From positions 1 to 13,176 of the forward strand of contig CAYGWP010000591.1 in assembly GCA_964353455.1 (NCBI GenBank): 13,176 nucleotides of DNA. The letters run 5' to 3'. Shown here piece after piece: positions 6,420-11,915 of the stretch (positions are counted from its first letter, which is position 1; each line of letters begins with the position of its first letter). The notes beneath the pieces are model-generated. The model did no database searches, was not told the origin of the DNA, and was given only the letters and a program-made list of their open reading frames with translations. The DNA comes from CAYGWP01 sp964353455 (GTDB lineage Bacteria; Planctomycetota; Phycisphaerae; FEN-1346). Position numbers and translations under genes: made by a program.

Positions 6420-6530
6420 ATGGACACTCGGGGTCGAGTCCGCATGTGCGGAGCGGCCCCTTTTTGTTTGCGCGTGTTGCGGGGGCGTAAGAACACGGGA
6501 CCGTCCGCTACAGGCCAACGGGGCCTGTAG
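6420..6530 (+). CDS. Possible 36-aa leader peptide
   Basis: ATG 6420 opens a 36-codon frame (MDTRGRVRMCGAAPFCLRVL...) ending at TAG 6528-6530. It starts about 16 nt after the predicted transcription start, behind a G-rich stretch (GGGGGG) that could serve as a ribosome-binding site. The frame runs through the terminator hairpin and into the second hairpin, the arrangement needed for translation-coupled attenuation. It is Arg-rich and has no recognisable family. It may be a chance ORF. Confidence 0.22.
   Translation: MDTRGRVRMCGAAPFCLRVLRGRKNTGPSATGQRGL
6430..6465 (+). terminator. Intrinsic terminator/attenuator in the 5' leader
   Basis: GGGGTCG (6430-6436) pairs with CGGCCCC (6454-6460), with one G-U. 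TCCGC (6439-6443) pairs with GCGGA (6448-6452) around ATGT. Five T follow at 6461-6465, then GTTTG. This is a textbook intrinsic terminator lying only about 60 nt after the predicted start and ahead of the gene, so it suggests attenuation or a short terminated RNA. Confidence 0.65.
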
Positions 6531-6531
6531 C
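6507..6531 (+). promoter_or_regulatory. Second leader hairpin
   Basis: Perfect 10-bp stem GCTACAGGCC (6507-6516) / GGCCTGTAGC (6522-6531), loop AACGG, about 20 nt upstream of the Shine-Dalgarno sequence. TCCGC at 6504-6508, bordering the stem, could compete for the GCGGA strand of the terminator and so act as part of an antiterminator. That role is inference. Confidence 0.45.
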
Positions 6532-6569
6532 CAGCAATGCAGCAGCACCAACGAGAAGGAGAAACACGC

Positions 6570-6644
6570 ATGGTTAGCAGAGAGAGAGAGAGAGAGAGAG
6601 AGAGAATGGTCTTGTTCGCCTTCCCGTTGGACACTACCTCCTAG
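6570..6644 (+). CDS. Out-of-phase 5' start of the PEP-CTERM gene (24-aa ORF)
   Basis: ATG 6570 follows a strong Shine-Dalgarno sequence (GAAGGAG, about 8 nt upstream). It encodes MVS, nine alternating Arg/Glu residues from the AG repeat, then MVLFAFPLDTTS and TAG at 6642-6644. The large downstream gene is in another frame. Removing one AG unit or adding two would join this start to it. The joined protein would carry NGLVRLPVGHYLLACI followed by LMHALTLLTWPTVAEG, a complete signal peptide. The TAG is 11 nt before the in-frame ATG 6656, so reinitiation is possible in the present state. Confidence 0.6.
   Translation: MVSRERERERERMVLFAFPLDTTS
6579..6604. repeat. (AG)13 dinucleotide tract
   Basis: Thirteen perfect AG units lie three codons after the ATG at 6570. 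Such tracts are prone to slipped-strand mispairing and change the reading frame by two bases per unit. The downstream gene would be in frame at 12 or 15 units, but not at the 13 present. Confidence 0.97.
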
Positions 6645-6655
6645 CGTGTATTCTT

Positions 6656-7582
6656 ATGCACGCGCTAACACTACTCACTTGGCCTACCGTTGCTGAAGGG
6701 GACATTGTTGGGCGCCTCGCGTACACTCAGTCGGTGGGGACCTCACCAGCGAAGTACAGTATAATGGAACTACCCAGCGGTTTGGTTCATGATGTGCCCC
6801 TTTCCGTCGGACCAGGCTCGGGGCTGCAATGGTCGCCGGACGGCCAGTGGCTTACCTTCTCGGAAACTTCCAACAATGTGTTTGTCGCGAGGCCAGATGG
6901 GTCGGGGTTGGGGCAGGTAACGCAGGGAGGAGGCAGTTGGGTCTGGCCTAGTTTCTCGCCCGATGGAACACAGATCGTATATCACCAGATATACGGCCAT
7001 TTATACACGGCTTCCCCCGATGGGACAAACCAGACGCAGTTGCCGGTCAGCGGAGGTATGCCCCGCTGGTCGCAGGGGTCCAAGATCGCTTACACAAACT
7101 GGGGCTTTACCTACGACAGCGACATTTTTGTGTATGACCCGGCCACGCAGACTTCCTCGCAAGTCACGCACCACGCAGCCGGAGAAGCGTTCAATTTCGC
7201 CACCTGGTCGCCGGACGGGGAAAAACTGGCCGTCGCGCGGCGTGATCCCGGCACTGGGCTATATGACATACTCATAATGAACCCCGATGGCTCAGGCTCC
7301 GTGAACATCACGGCAGGATGGACAGATACAACCCAGAACTGTCCCTCTTGGTCGCCTGACGGGGAGTACGTGCTTTTTCAGTCAGACAAGGGGGGCAATT
7401 GGGATATCTGGGCCATGCGTCCGGACCTGACGGGCTTGGTGAACTTGACGAACACGCCTGACGTAAACGAGTACTATCCTGCGATGACCTCCGAGCCCGC
7501 CATCCCCGAGCCGGTGACGATGGTCGCACTCCTTGGCGGCATCGGATGCGTGGGCGGTTATCTCCGCCGGCGGAGACGGTAG
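6656..7582 (+). CDS. Secreted WD40/TolB-like beta-propeller PEP-CTERM protein
   Basis: A 308-aa product from ATG 6656; the real start may be ATG 6570 on the other side of the (AG)13 tract. At least five PD40/TolB-type blades are visible, each with an SPDG-type motif: WSPDGQWLTFS, FSPDGTQIVYH, a degenerate RWSQGSKIAYT, WSPDGEKLAVA and WSPDGEYVLFQ. The end is a PEP-CTERM sorting signal: PEP (about residue 284), a hydrophobic helix VTMVALLGGIGCVGGYL and an Arg cluster. Such proteins are processed by an exosortase and sent to the surface or exopolysaccharide matrix. From ATG 6656 only half a signal peptide is made and no Shine-Dalgarno precedes it. Ligand and role are unknown; beta-propellers of this type usually bind proteins or glycans. 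Confidence 0.85.
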   Translation: MHALTLLTWPTVAEGDIVGRLAYTQSVGTSPAKYSIMELPSGLVHDVPLSVGPGSGLQWSPDGQWLTFSETSNNVFVARPDGSGLGQVTQGGGSWVWPSFSPDGTQIVYHQIYGHLYTASPDGTNQTQLPVSGGMPRWSQGSKIAYTNWGFTYDSDIFVYDPATQTSSQVTHHAAGEAFNFATWSPDGEKLAVARRDPGTGLYDILIMNPDGSGSVNITAGWTDTTQNCPSWSPDGEYVLFQSDKGGNWDIWAMRPDLTGLVNLTNTPDVNEYYPAMTSEPAIPEPVTMVALLGGIGCVGGYLRRRRR

Positions 7583-7614
7583 GAACTCCGGCAAAACATG
7601 CGAATCGGCCGCAT

Positions 7615-7642
7615 GCGCGGCGGGTCAGGAGACCCGCCGCGC
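7615..7642. repeat. Intergenic palindrome, family P (copy 3)
   Basis: The arms are identical to copy 1 (12 bp, perfect) around the loop AGGA. It lies between the convergent PEP-CTERM and HIT genes, where it could also stop transcription from both sides. Confidence 0.85.
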
Positions 7643-7670
7643 GAGGGGCTATACGCAAGCGTGAACTGAT

Positions 7671-8087
7671 CTACCCTCTCAGGTTCGCCTTGATCGCTTC
7701 GGCCTGCTGGGCTAGGACGGCGAAGTCGGCCTTCTTGGCGGGCCAGCGGAAACCCAGGCCGTCGCCGGGCCAGCGCGGGATGAGGTGGACGTGGAGGTGC
7801 GCGACGGCCTGCCCGGCGCTGGCGCCGTTATTCTGAAGGACGTTCAGCCCATCGGCCTTGACGGCGGCCTTGACGGCGGCGGCAAGGGATGAAACGGGGC
7901 GGAATAGTGCTGCGGTTTCCTCGGTCGACATCTCCCACGCAACTTCGCAGTGTTTCTTCGGAATGAGGAGCGTGTGGCCGGGCGAGATCGGATTAATGTC
8001 CATGAAGGCCAGGCACGCCGAGTCCTCATAGACCTTGGTGCATGGGATCTCGCCGGCGGCGATTTTACAGAAGATGCAGTCGGGCAT
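7671..8087 (-). CDS. HIT-family nucleotide hydrolase (HinT-like)
   Basis: A 138-aa cytoplasmic protein. The N-terminus DCIFCKIAAGEIP has the CxxC (C4, C7) that binds zinc in many HinT-like proteins. The catalytic histidine triad is HLHVHLIPR (H97, H99, H101), preceded by NVLQNNGASAGQAVAHLH. HIT enzymes hydrolyse adenosine phosphoramidates and related nucleotide conjugates. Length is normal. ATG 8087 was chosen because the family N-terminus begins there and GGAGGG lies 7 nt upstream; the longer frame to 8180 translates heptamer repeat DNA. It is downstream of rplQ on the same strand but separated by 302 bp of repeats, so it may have its own promoter. Confidence 0.95.
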   Translation of the reverse strand: MPDCIFCKIAAGEIPCTKVYEDSACLAFMDINPISPGHTLLIPKKHCEVAWEMSTEETAALFRPVSSLAAAVKAAVKADGLNVLQNNGASAGQAVAHLHVHLIPRWPGDGLGFRWPAKKADFAVLAQQAEAIKANLRG

Positions 8088-8212
8088 GGAGAGGCCCTCC
8101 AGCAAATTGTGGATTGTGGATTGCGGATTGTGGATTGAACGACAACAACAGCCGCAAGCCACGACGCTAAGCGGCGACAAGACAGTCTTTCAGGATTGCG
8201 GCCCGGCCAATT

Positions 8213-8258
8213 ACGAATGACGAAATTCGAATGCCGAATGAAACGGCAAATCCGAATG
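8213..8258. repeat. Heptamer repeat (NCGAATG)n
   Basis: Units ACGAATG, ACGAAAT, TCGAATG, CCGAATG and, after 11 bp, CCGAATG. The inverted counterpart, units of the TCATTCG type, is at 8346-8383. Confidence 0.7.
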
Positions 8259-8264
8259 TCAAAA

Positions 8265-8297
8265 GTGCGGAGTGTGGAGTTCGGAGTGCGGAGTGGA
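8265..8297. repeat. Heptamer repeat (GTGCGGA)n
   Basis: Units GTGCGGA, GTGTGGA, GTTCGGA, GTGCGGA, then partial GTGGA. It is the same family as 5825-5852, 2.4 kb away. Confidence 0.75.
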
Positions 8298-8345
8298 AAA
8301 AAAGAATCCACAATCCGCAATCCACAATCCACAATGCCTTTCTCG

Positions 8346-8383
8346 TTTCGTCATTGCCGTTTCGTCATTCGTTCGTCATTCGG
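8346..8383. repeat. Inverted copy of the CGAATG heptamer repeat
   Basis: Units TTCGTCATT and TTCGTCATTCG recur three times on the + strand, the reverse complement of the 8213-8258 type. It ends 6 bp from the rplQ stop codon, so it fills the 3' flank of the ribosomal operon. Confidence 0.65.
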
Positions 8384-8389
8384 ACTTCT

Positions 8390-8797
8390 TCATTTCGCCT
8401 TCTTCTCGCCCTTTTTCTTTTCGGGCTTGGGCTTTTCCTTGCGGACGACAAGTTCGAGGCGCGCCAGTTGCGTGCCGTCGCCGACGCGGAACCTGGCGAG
8501 TTTCGTGATGCGGGTGTAACCGCCGGGGCGCTCGGCGAAGCGCGGGGCGACGTCCTCCACGAGTTTCTTGGCCATAGGCTCGTTTCCGAGGCGCGCGGCC
8601 ACGATGCGGCGGGCGGCGATTCCCCCGCCGCGGGCCATCGTGATCAGCCGGTCAACGTAGCGCGAGGCCTCCTTGGCCTTCGGTATGGTGGTCGTGATGG
8701 CCTCGTGCTCGATGAGGGCCGATGAGAGGCTCTTCAGGGTGGCCGCGCGATGGCTCTTGGTGCGACCGAGTTTGCGACCTTTCTTGAGGTGCCGCAT
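8390..8797 (-). CDS. rplQ: 50S ribosomal protein L17
   Basis: A 135-aa protein of the large subunit. The N-terminus MRHLKKGRKLGRTKSHRAA is diagnostic of L17, and the middle keeps LIEHEAITTTIPKAKEASR and ARLGNEPMAKKLVEDVAPRF, with GGYTRITKLARFRVGD near the end. The C-terminus is a Lys/Glu/Pro-rich tail (about 15 residues) beyond the core. GGAGA lies 7-8 nt before ATG 8797. It is the last gene of the alpha-type operon but is separated from rpoA by 172 bp of palindromic repeats, an unusual gap. Confidence 0.98.
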   Translation of the reverse strand: MRHLKKGRKLGRTKSHRAATLKSLSSALIEHEAITTTIPKAKEASRYVDRLITMARGGGIAARRIVAARLGNEPMAKKLVEDVAPRFAERPGGYTRITKLARFRVGDGTQLARLELVVRKEKPKPEKKKGEKKAK

Positions 8798-8826
8798 ATA
8801 TCAGTTCTCCGGAGTCGTTCGCCCTG

Positions 8827-8958
8827 ACGCGGCAGGTCGGGAGACCCGCCGCGCGAAACCCATACATCCGCCGCGCGAAACTTATTGCGCCCGCCGCGAA
8901 AAACCCACGTCGCTGCGCCGCGCGATTGCCCACGGCCCGTACGGGACGTGCCACACTA
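8827..8958. repeat. Family P palindrome (copy 4) with repeated half-copies
   Basis: 8827-8854 is a palindrome like copies 1 and 3 (loop GGGA, two mismatched pairs). Its right half, CCGCCGCGCGAAAC, then recurs at about 8869-8882 and in degraded form near 8889-8905. A different element, CACGGCCCGTACGGGACGTG, follows. All lie between rpoA and rplQ. Confidence 0.65.
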
Positions 8959-8969
8959 CACGTGTCGGC

Positions 8970-10001
8970 CTACGCGCTGCCGCCGCTGCCGCCGGCCGAG
9001 ACGCCCTCGAGGTCCATGCCGAGTGAGAGGCCGAGGTCGGCGAGTTTGCGCTTCACTTCGCGGAGGCTCGTCTTGCCGAAGGACCGGATGGCCAGCAGGT
9101 CTTCCTCGGAGAGGCGCACCAGTTGGCCGACGGTCATGATATTTTCGGACTCCAGGCAGTTCGAGGCCCGGACGGAGAGTTCCAGTTGGGTGACCGGCAT
9201 GGCGAGTTTGCGCTCCAGTTCCGAGACGTATTCCTCGGCGGTGGGGGCGGCTTCCTCTGCCGCGACGGCCTCTGCGCCCACCTCTTCGCCGGGATGGAAG
9301 TACTCGACGAACGGATTGAGATGCTTGCGGAGGATCTTGGCGGCCTCCACGAGGGCCATGTCGGGGGCCACGGTGCCGTTCGTCCAGATTTCCATGATGA
9401 GGCGGTCGTAGTTCGTCCGGTGACCGACGCGGGTATCCTCGGTGCGGTAGCGGACGCGGACGACCGGCGAGAAAAGGCTATCGACCGGGATGTATCCGAC
9501 TTCCTGGTCGCCTTCGGGCGTGTTCTCTTCGGCGGTCACGTAGCCGCGCCCCTTGGCGACCCTGAGTTCCATCCGGAAGGTCGTGTTCTTCGAGAGGGTG
9601 CAGATTTTGTGATCCTTGTTGACGACCTCGACGTTGGGGTCGGTCTGGATCATGCCGGCGGTGACGGGCCCGGCCTCCTTGGCCTCGAGGACGACGGTGC
9701 GCGGCTCGCCGCCTTCGAGGCACACTACGAGGCCCTTGACGTTCAGGATGAGGTCGGTGACGTCCTCGATGACGCCGTCGATCGAGGAGAACTCGTGGAG
9801 GACGTTCTCGATCTTGACGCCCGTGACGGCGGCGCCCTCCAGACTCGACAGAAGAATGCGGCGCAGACTGTTGCCGATGGTGACGCCGAAGCCGCGTTCG
9901 AACGGCTCGGCGACGAACTGTCCGTACGTGGGCGTGGCGGCGGCAGAATCCAGGGCCACGCGCGTCGGGAGTTCCAGGCCCTTCCATTTTATCCGCATCA
10001 C
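8970..10001 (-). CDS. rpoA: DNA-directed RNA polymerase alpha subunit
   Basis: A 343-aa protein. The N-terminal assembly domain has GLELPTRV, FVAEPFERGFGVTIGNSLRR and LSSLEGAAVTGVKIENVLHEF. The C-terminal domain (from about residue 265) has LELSVRASNCLESENIMTVG and IRSFGKTSLREVKRKL, the helix-hairpin-helix that binds UP elements and activators. It ends with a Gly/Ser tail. The start is GTG 10001 (AGGAGG 8 nt away) or the adjacent ATG 9998; the difference is one residue. The gap to rpsD is 24 nt, as expected for one operon. Confidence 0.98.
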   Translation of the reverse strand: MMRIKWKGLELPTRVALDSAAATPTYGQFVAEPFERGFGVTIGNSLRRILLSSLEGAAVTGVKIENVLHEFSSIDGVIEDVTDLILNVKGLVVCLEGGEPRTVVLEAKEAGPVTAGMIQTDPNVEVVNKDHKICTLSKNTTFRMELRVAKGRGYVTAEENTPEGDQEVGYIPVDSLFSPVVRVRYRTEDTRVGHRTNYDRLIMEIWTNGTVAPDMALVEAAKILRKHLNPFVEYFHPGEEVGAEAVAAEEAAPTAEEYVSELERKLAMPVTQLELSVRASNCLESENIMTVGQLVRLSEEDLLAIRSFGKTSLREVKRKLADLGLSLGMDLEGVSAGGSGGSA

Positions 10002-10025
10002 GTTGGTCGCCTCCTGGCCTTATGG

Positions 10026-10658
10026 CTAGCGGCTGCAAAATTCAACGATCAATTGTTCGTTAAGTTGGAGCGAGACGTCCTCGCGTGCCGGCAAGGTCTT
10101 GACCTCGCCGCGGAAGTTGGGCGGGTCCACCGACAACCACGGCGGGACCACGCGGCCTTCCTCCTCCGTCAGCCACGACTGGACGAGGTCGCGGCTGGAC
10201 TTGCGGTCGCGGACCGAGATCACATCGCCGGGCTTCACCTTGAGGCTGGGGATGTTCGTAAGTCGGTCGTTCAGCATGATGTGGCCGTGGTTCACGATTT
10301 GCCGCGCGGCCTTGCGGCTGGACGTAAAGCCGAGGCGGTACACGACGTTGTCGAGGCGGCGTTCCATGAGGATGAGGAGCCGCTCGCCGGTTGAGCCTTT
10401 GGACCGCTGTGCCTCGTCGAAGAAGCGGCGGAACTGGCGTTCCAGGACGCCGTAGTACCAGCGGAGTTTCTGTTTTTCGCGCAGGCGCAGGCCGTACTCG
10501 CTGGGCCGGCGGCGCTGCCAGAAGTGCATGCCGGGCGGCTTGTTGCGCCACTGTTTTTCGATGGCGCACTTGGCGGTCTCGCACCGCACGCCCTTCAGGT
10601 ACAACTTCATGCCGGCGCGGCGGCAGCGGCGGCATACTGCTTCGGTGTATCGAGCCAT
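10026..10658 (-). CDS. rpsD: 30S ribosomal protein S4 (zinc-binding type)
   Basis: A 210-aa primary 16S rRNA-binding protein, which in many bacteria also represses its own operon. Cysteines 9, 12, 26 and 31 form the zinc site seen in Thermus-type (C+) S4. FWQRRRPSEYGLRLREKQKL and the S4 RNA-binding domain (RLDNVVYRLGFTSSRKAARQ, then VNHGHIMLND) are clear. AGGAGG is 12 nt before ATG 10658, a somewhat long spacing. It sits between rpsK (27-nt gap) and rpoA. Confidence 0.98.
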   Translation of the reverse strand: MARYTEAVCRRCRRAGMKLYLKGVRCETAKCAIEKQWRNKPPGMHFWQRRRPSEYGLRLREKQKLRWYYGVLERQFRRFFDEAQRSKGSTGERLLILMERRLDNVVYRLGFTSSRKAARQIVNHGHIMLNDRLTNIPSLKVKPGDVISVRDRKSSRDLVQSWLTEEEGRVVPPWLSVDPPNFRGEVKTLPAREDVSLQLNEQLIVEFCSR

Positions 10659-10685
10659 ACTGCGATTAAACCTCCTCGGCCCGGC

Positions 10686-11060
10686 CTAGACGCGGCGGCG
10701 CTTGGGCGGCCGGCAGCCGTTGTGCGGAATCGGGGTCACGTCCTCGATGGCCGTCACCCTCAGGCCGGCCGCCTGGAGCGCGGTAATGGCCGACTCGCGG
10801 CCGCTACCGGGCCCCTTGACCTTGACCTCGACCTCGTGCATGCCCATCTTGATGGCCTTCTCGGCGCACGCCTCGGCGGCACGCTGGGCCGCGAACGGCG
10901 TGGACTTGCGGCTGCCCTTGAAGCCGATCGTCCCGGCGGAATCCGTGCACAGGACGTTCCCGGCCGGGTCCGTGATCGTGATGATCGTGTTATTGAAGGT
11001 TGCCTTGACGTGAACCACGCCCTTGGCGACCACTCGCTTGACTTTTTTCTTCTTAGCCAT
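10686..11060 (-). CDS. rpsK: 30S ribosomal protein S11
   Basis: A 124-aa platform protein of the small subunit. It has a basic N-terminus (MAKKKKVKRVVAKG), then HVKATFNNTIITITDPAGNV, GSRKSTPFAAQRAAEA, the GPGSGRESA turn and the C-terminal IPHNGCRPPKRRRV that contacts mRNA near the E site. ATG 11060 was chosen by family length, with GGAGA 4-5 nt upstream; the frame is open to 11474, but that part is a shadow of rpsM. The 77-nt gap to rpsM contains a perfect palindrome (GTCGCCG/CGGCGAC, 11121-11134). Confidence 0.98.
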   Translation of the reverse strand: MAKKKKVKRVVAKGVVHVKATFNNTIITITDPAGNVLCTDSAGTIGFKGSRKSTPFAAQRAAEACAEKAIKMGMHEVEVKVKGPGSGRESAITALQAAGLRVTAIEDVTPIPHNGCRPPKRRRV

Positions 11061-11137
11061 CGGATCTCCACGTCCGCGCCGCCCCCGCCGCAGCGCACCA
11101 GGACAACCGCGTGCGCCCGGGTCGCCGCGGCGACCGG

Positions 11138-11521
11138 TTAATGCAGTTCCTTGACGCCCTTCTTGCCGGCAACGGTCTTGCGGGGACCCTTGCGGGTCCG
11201 CGCGTTGGTGCGCGTCCGCTGGCCCCGGACCGGCAGGCCCTTGCGGTGCCGGACGCCGCGATAACACTGGATGTCGCGCAGCCGCGCGATGTTCTGAAGC
11301 ACCTGCCGCCTGAGCGCCCCTTCCACGACGCAACCGCGGTCGATGACGGCGGCGATGCGGCCGACTTCGTCGTCGCTGAGGTCCTTCATCCGGCCGTCGG
11401 GGTTGATCCCCGCTTCCTTGCAGACCTTCAGGGCCAGGGGTTTCCCGATGCCGTGAATGTACGTCAGCGCGCACCAGGTCGTCTTGTCGGCCGGCACGTC
11501 CACACCCGCGATACGAGGCAT
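11138..11521 (-). CDS. rpsM: 30S ribosomal protein S13
   Basis: A 127-aa head protein of the small subunit that contacts P-site tRNA and the B1 bridge. Typical segments: MPRIAGVDVPADK, ALTYIHGIGKPLALKV, RGVRHRKGLPVRGQRTRTNA and the basic tail RKGPRKTVAGKKG. Length is normal. AGGAGG is 9 nt before ATG 11521 and is contained in the last codons of rpmJ, so the two genes should be translationally linked. Confidence 0.98.
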   Translation of the reverse strand: MPRIAGVDVPADKTTWCALTYIHGIGKPLALKVCKEAGINPDGRMKDLSDDEVGRIAAVIDRGCVVEGALRRQVLQNIARLRDIQCYRGVRHRKGLPVRGQRTRTNARTRKGPRKTVAGKKGVKELH

Positions 11522-11527
11522 CGCTTA

Positions 11528-11659
11528 TTACCTCCTCTTGACGCGCATCTTCTGGCGCTGCTTGTGGCGCGGATTGATGCAGATCACGCGCACGACGCCG
11601 GCGCGCCTGACGACTTTGCAGTTCTCGCAGATCCGTTTGACGCTGGTCCGCACTTTCAT
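11528..11659 (-). CDS. rpmJ: 50S ribosomal protein L36, with C-terminal extension
   Basis: A 43-aa protein starting MKVRTSVKRICENCKVVRR and continuing GVVRVICINPRHKQRQ. The zinc ligands CxxC, C and H are present. Typical bacterial L36 ends at about residue 37-38, after KQRQG; here it continues KMRVKRR. The last codons AAG AGG AGG TAA hold the Shine-Dalgarno sequence of rpsM, which starts 6 nt after the stop. It lies between infA (40-nt gap) and rpsM, the normal position. Confidence 0.96.
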   Translation of the reverse strand: MKVRTSVKRICENCKVVRRAGVVRVICINPRHKQRQKMRVKRR

Positions 11660-11699
11660 GGAAACACCGCCTCGCAACAGCGGGCGCCGCCGGCCGGGT

Positions 11700-11915
11700 T
11701 CAGCCCGCCCGGTAGACGATCCGCCCTTTGGCCAGGTCGTAGGGCGACAGTTCCACCGTCACCTGGTCGCCCGGCAGGATGCGGATGAAGTTCATCCGCA
11801 TCCGGCCCGAGACGTGCGCCAGGACGCGATGGCCGTTGTCCAACTCGACGCGGAACATCGCGTTCGGCAACGCCTCGCTGACCTTGCCTTCCACTCGAAT
11901 GACGTCTTTAGCCAC
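11700..11915 (-). CDS. infA: Translation initiation factor IF-1
   Basis: A 71-aa OB-fold factor that binds the ribosomal A site during initiation. The sequence AKDVIRVEGKVSEALPNAMF, then LAHVSGRMRMNFIRILPGD and YDLAKGRIVYR, is unmistakable. It starts with GTG 11915, unusual for this gene. The start overlaps the last 8 nt of map (GTGGCTAA), and the only Shine-Dalgarno candidate (AGGTGA, about 9 nt upstream) lies inside map, so translation probably depends on coupling. Confidence 0.97.
   Translation of the reverse strand: MAKDVIRVEGKVSEALPNAMFRVELDNGHRVLAHVSGRMRMNFIRILPGDQVTVELSPYDLAKGRIVYRAG

Larger units (their letters stand above)
8106..8335. repeat. Perfect 31-bp inverted repeat of heptamers (ATTGTGG)n
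   Basis: 8106-8136 and 8305-8335 are exact reverse complements over 31 bp. Each consists of four 7-bp units (GGATTGT type) plus a partial one. The single variant unit (GGATTGC) sits at the same place in both arms. The 168-bp spacer holds two other heptamer families. On the rplQ-side transcript the arms would form a long stem upstream of the HIT gene. Confidence 0.92.

Noticed and set aside
5729..6634. Several 60-130 aa ORFs on both strands in the repeat region
   Set aside because: They translate dispersed repeats (FRASEASRE-type and palindromes) and have no conserved protein character.
8088..8180. N-terminal extension of the HIT protein
   Set aside because: It encodes heptamer repeat DNA (IHNPQSTIHN); the family N-terminus and Shine-Dalgarno fit ATG 8087.
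8105..8383. CRISPR-like array
   Set aside because: Units are contiguous 7-mers with no spacers of constant length and with inverted copies, so it is not a CRISPR.
9123..10394. Plus-strand ORF (423 aa) opposite rpoA and rpsD
   Set aside because: It mirrors two unmistakable conserved genes and shows only an Asp/Gly/Val composition typical of antisense high-GC frames.
10686..11474. 262-aa version of the rpsK frame
   Set aside because: Residues before MAKKKK are a shadow of rpsM in another frame; S11 has a normal length of about 124 aa from ATG 11060.
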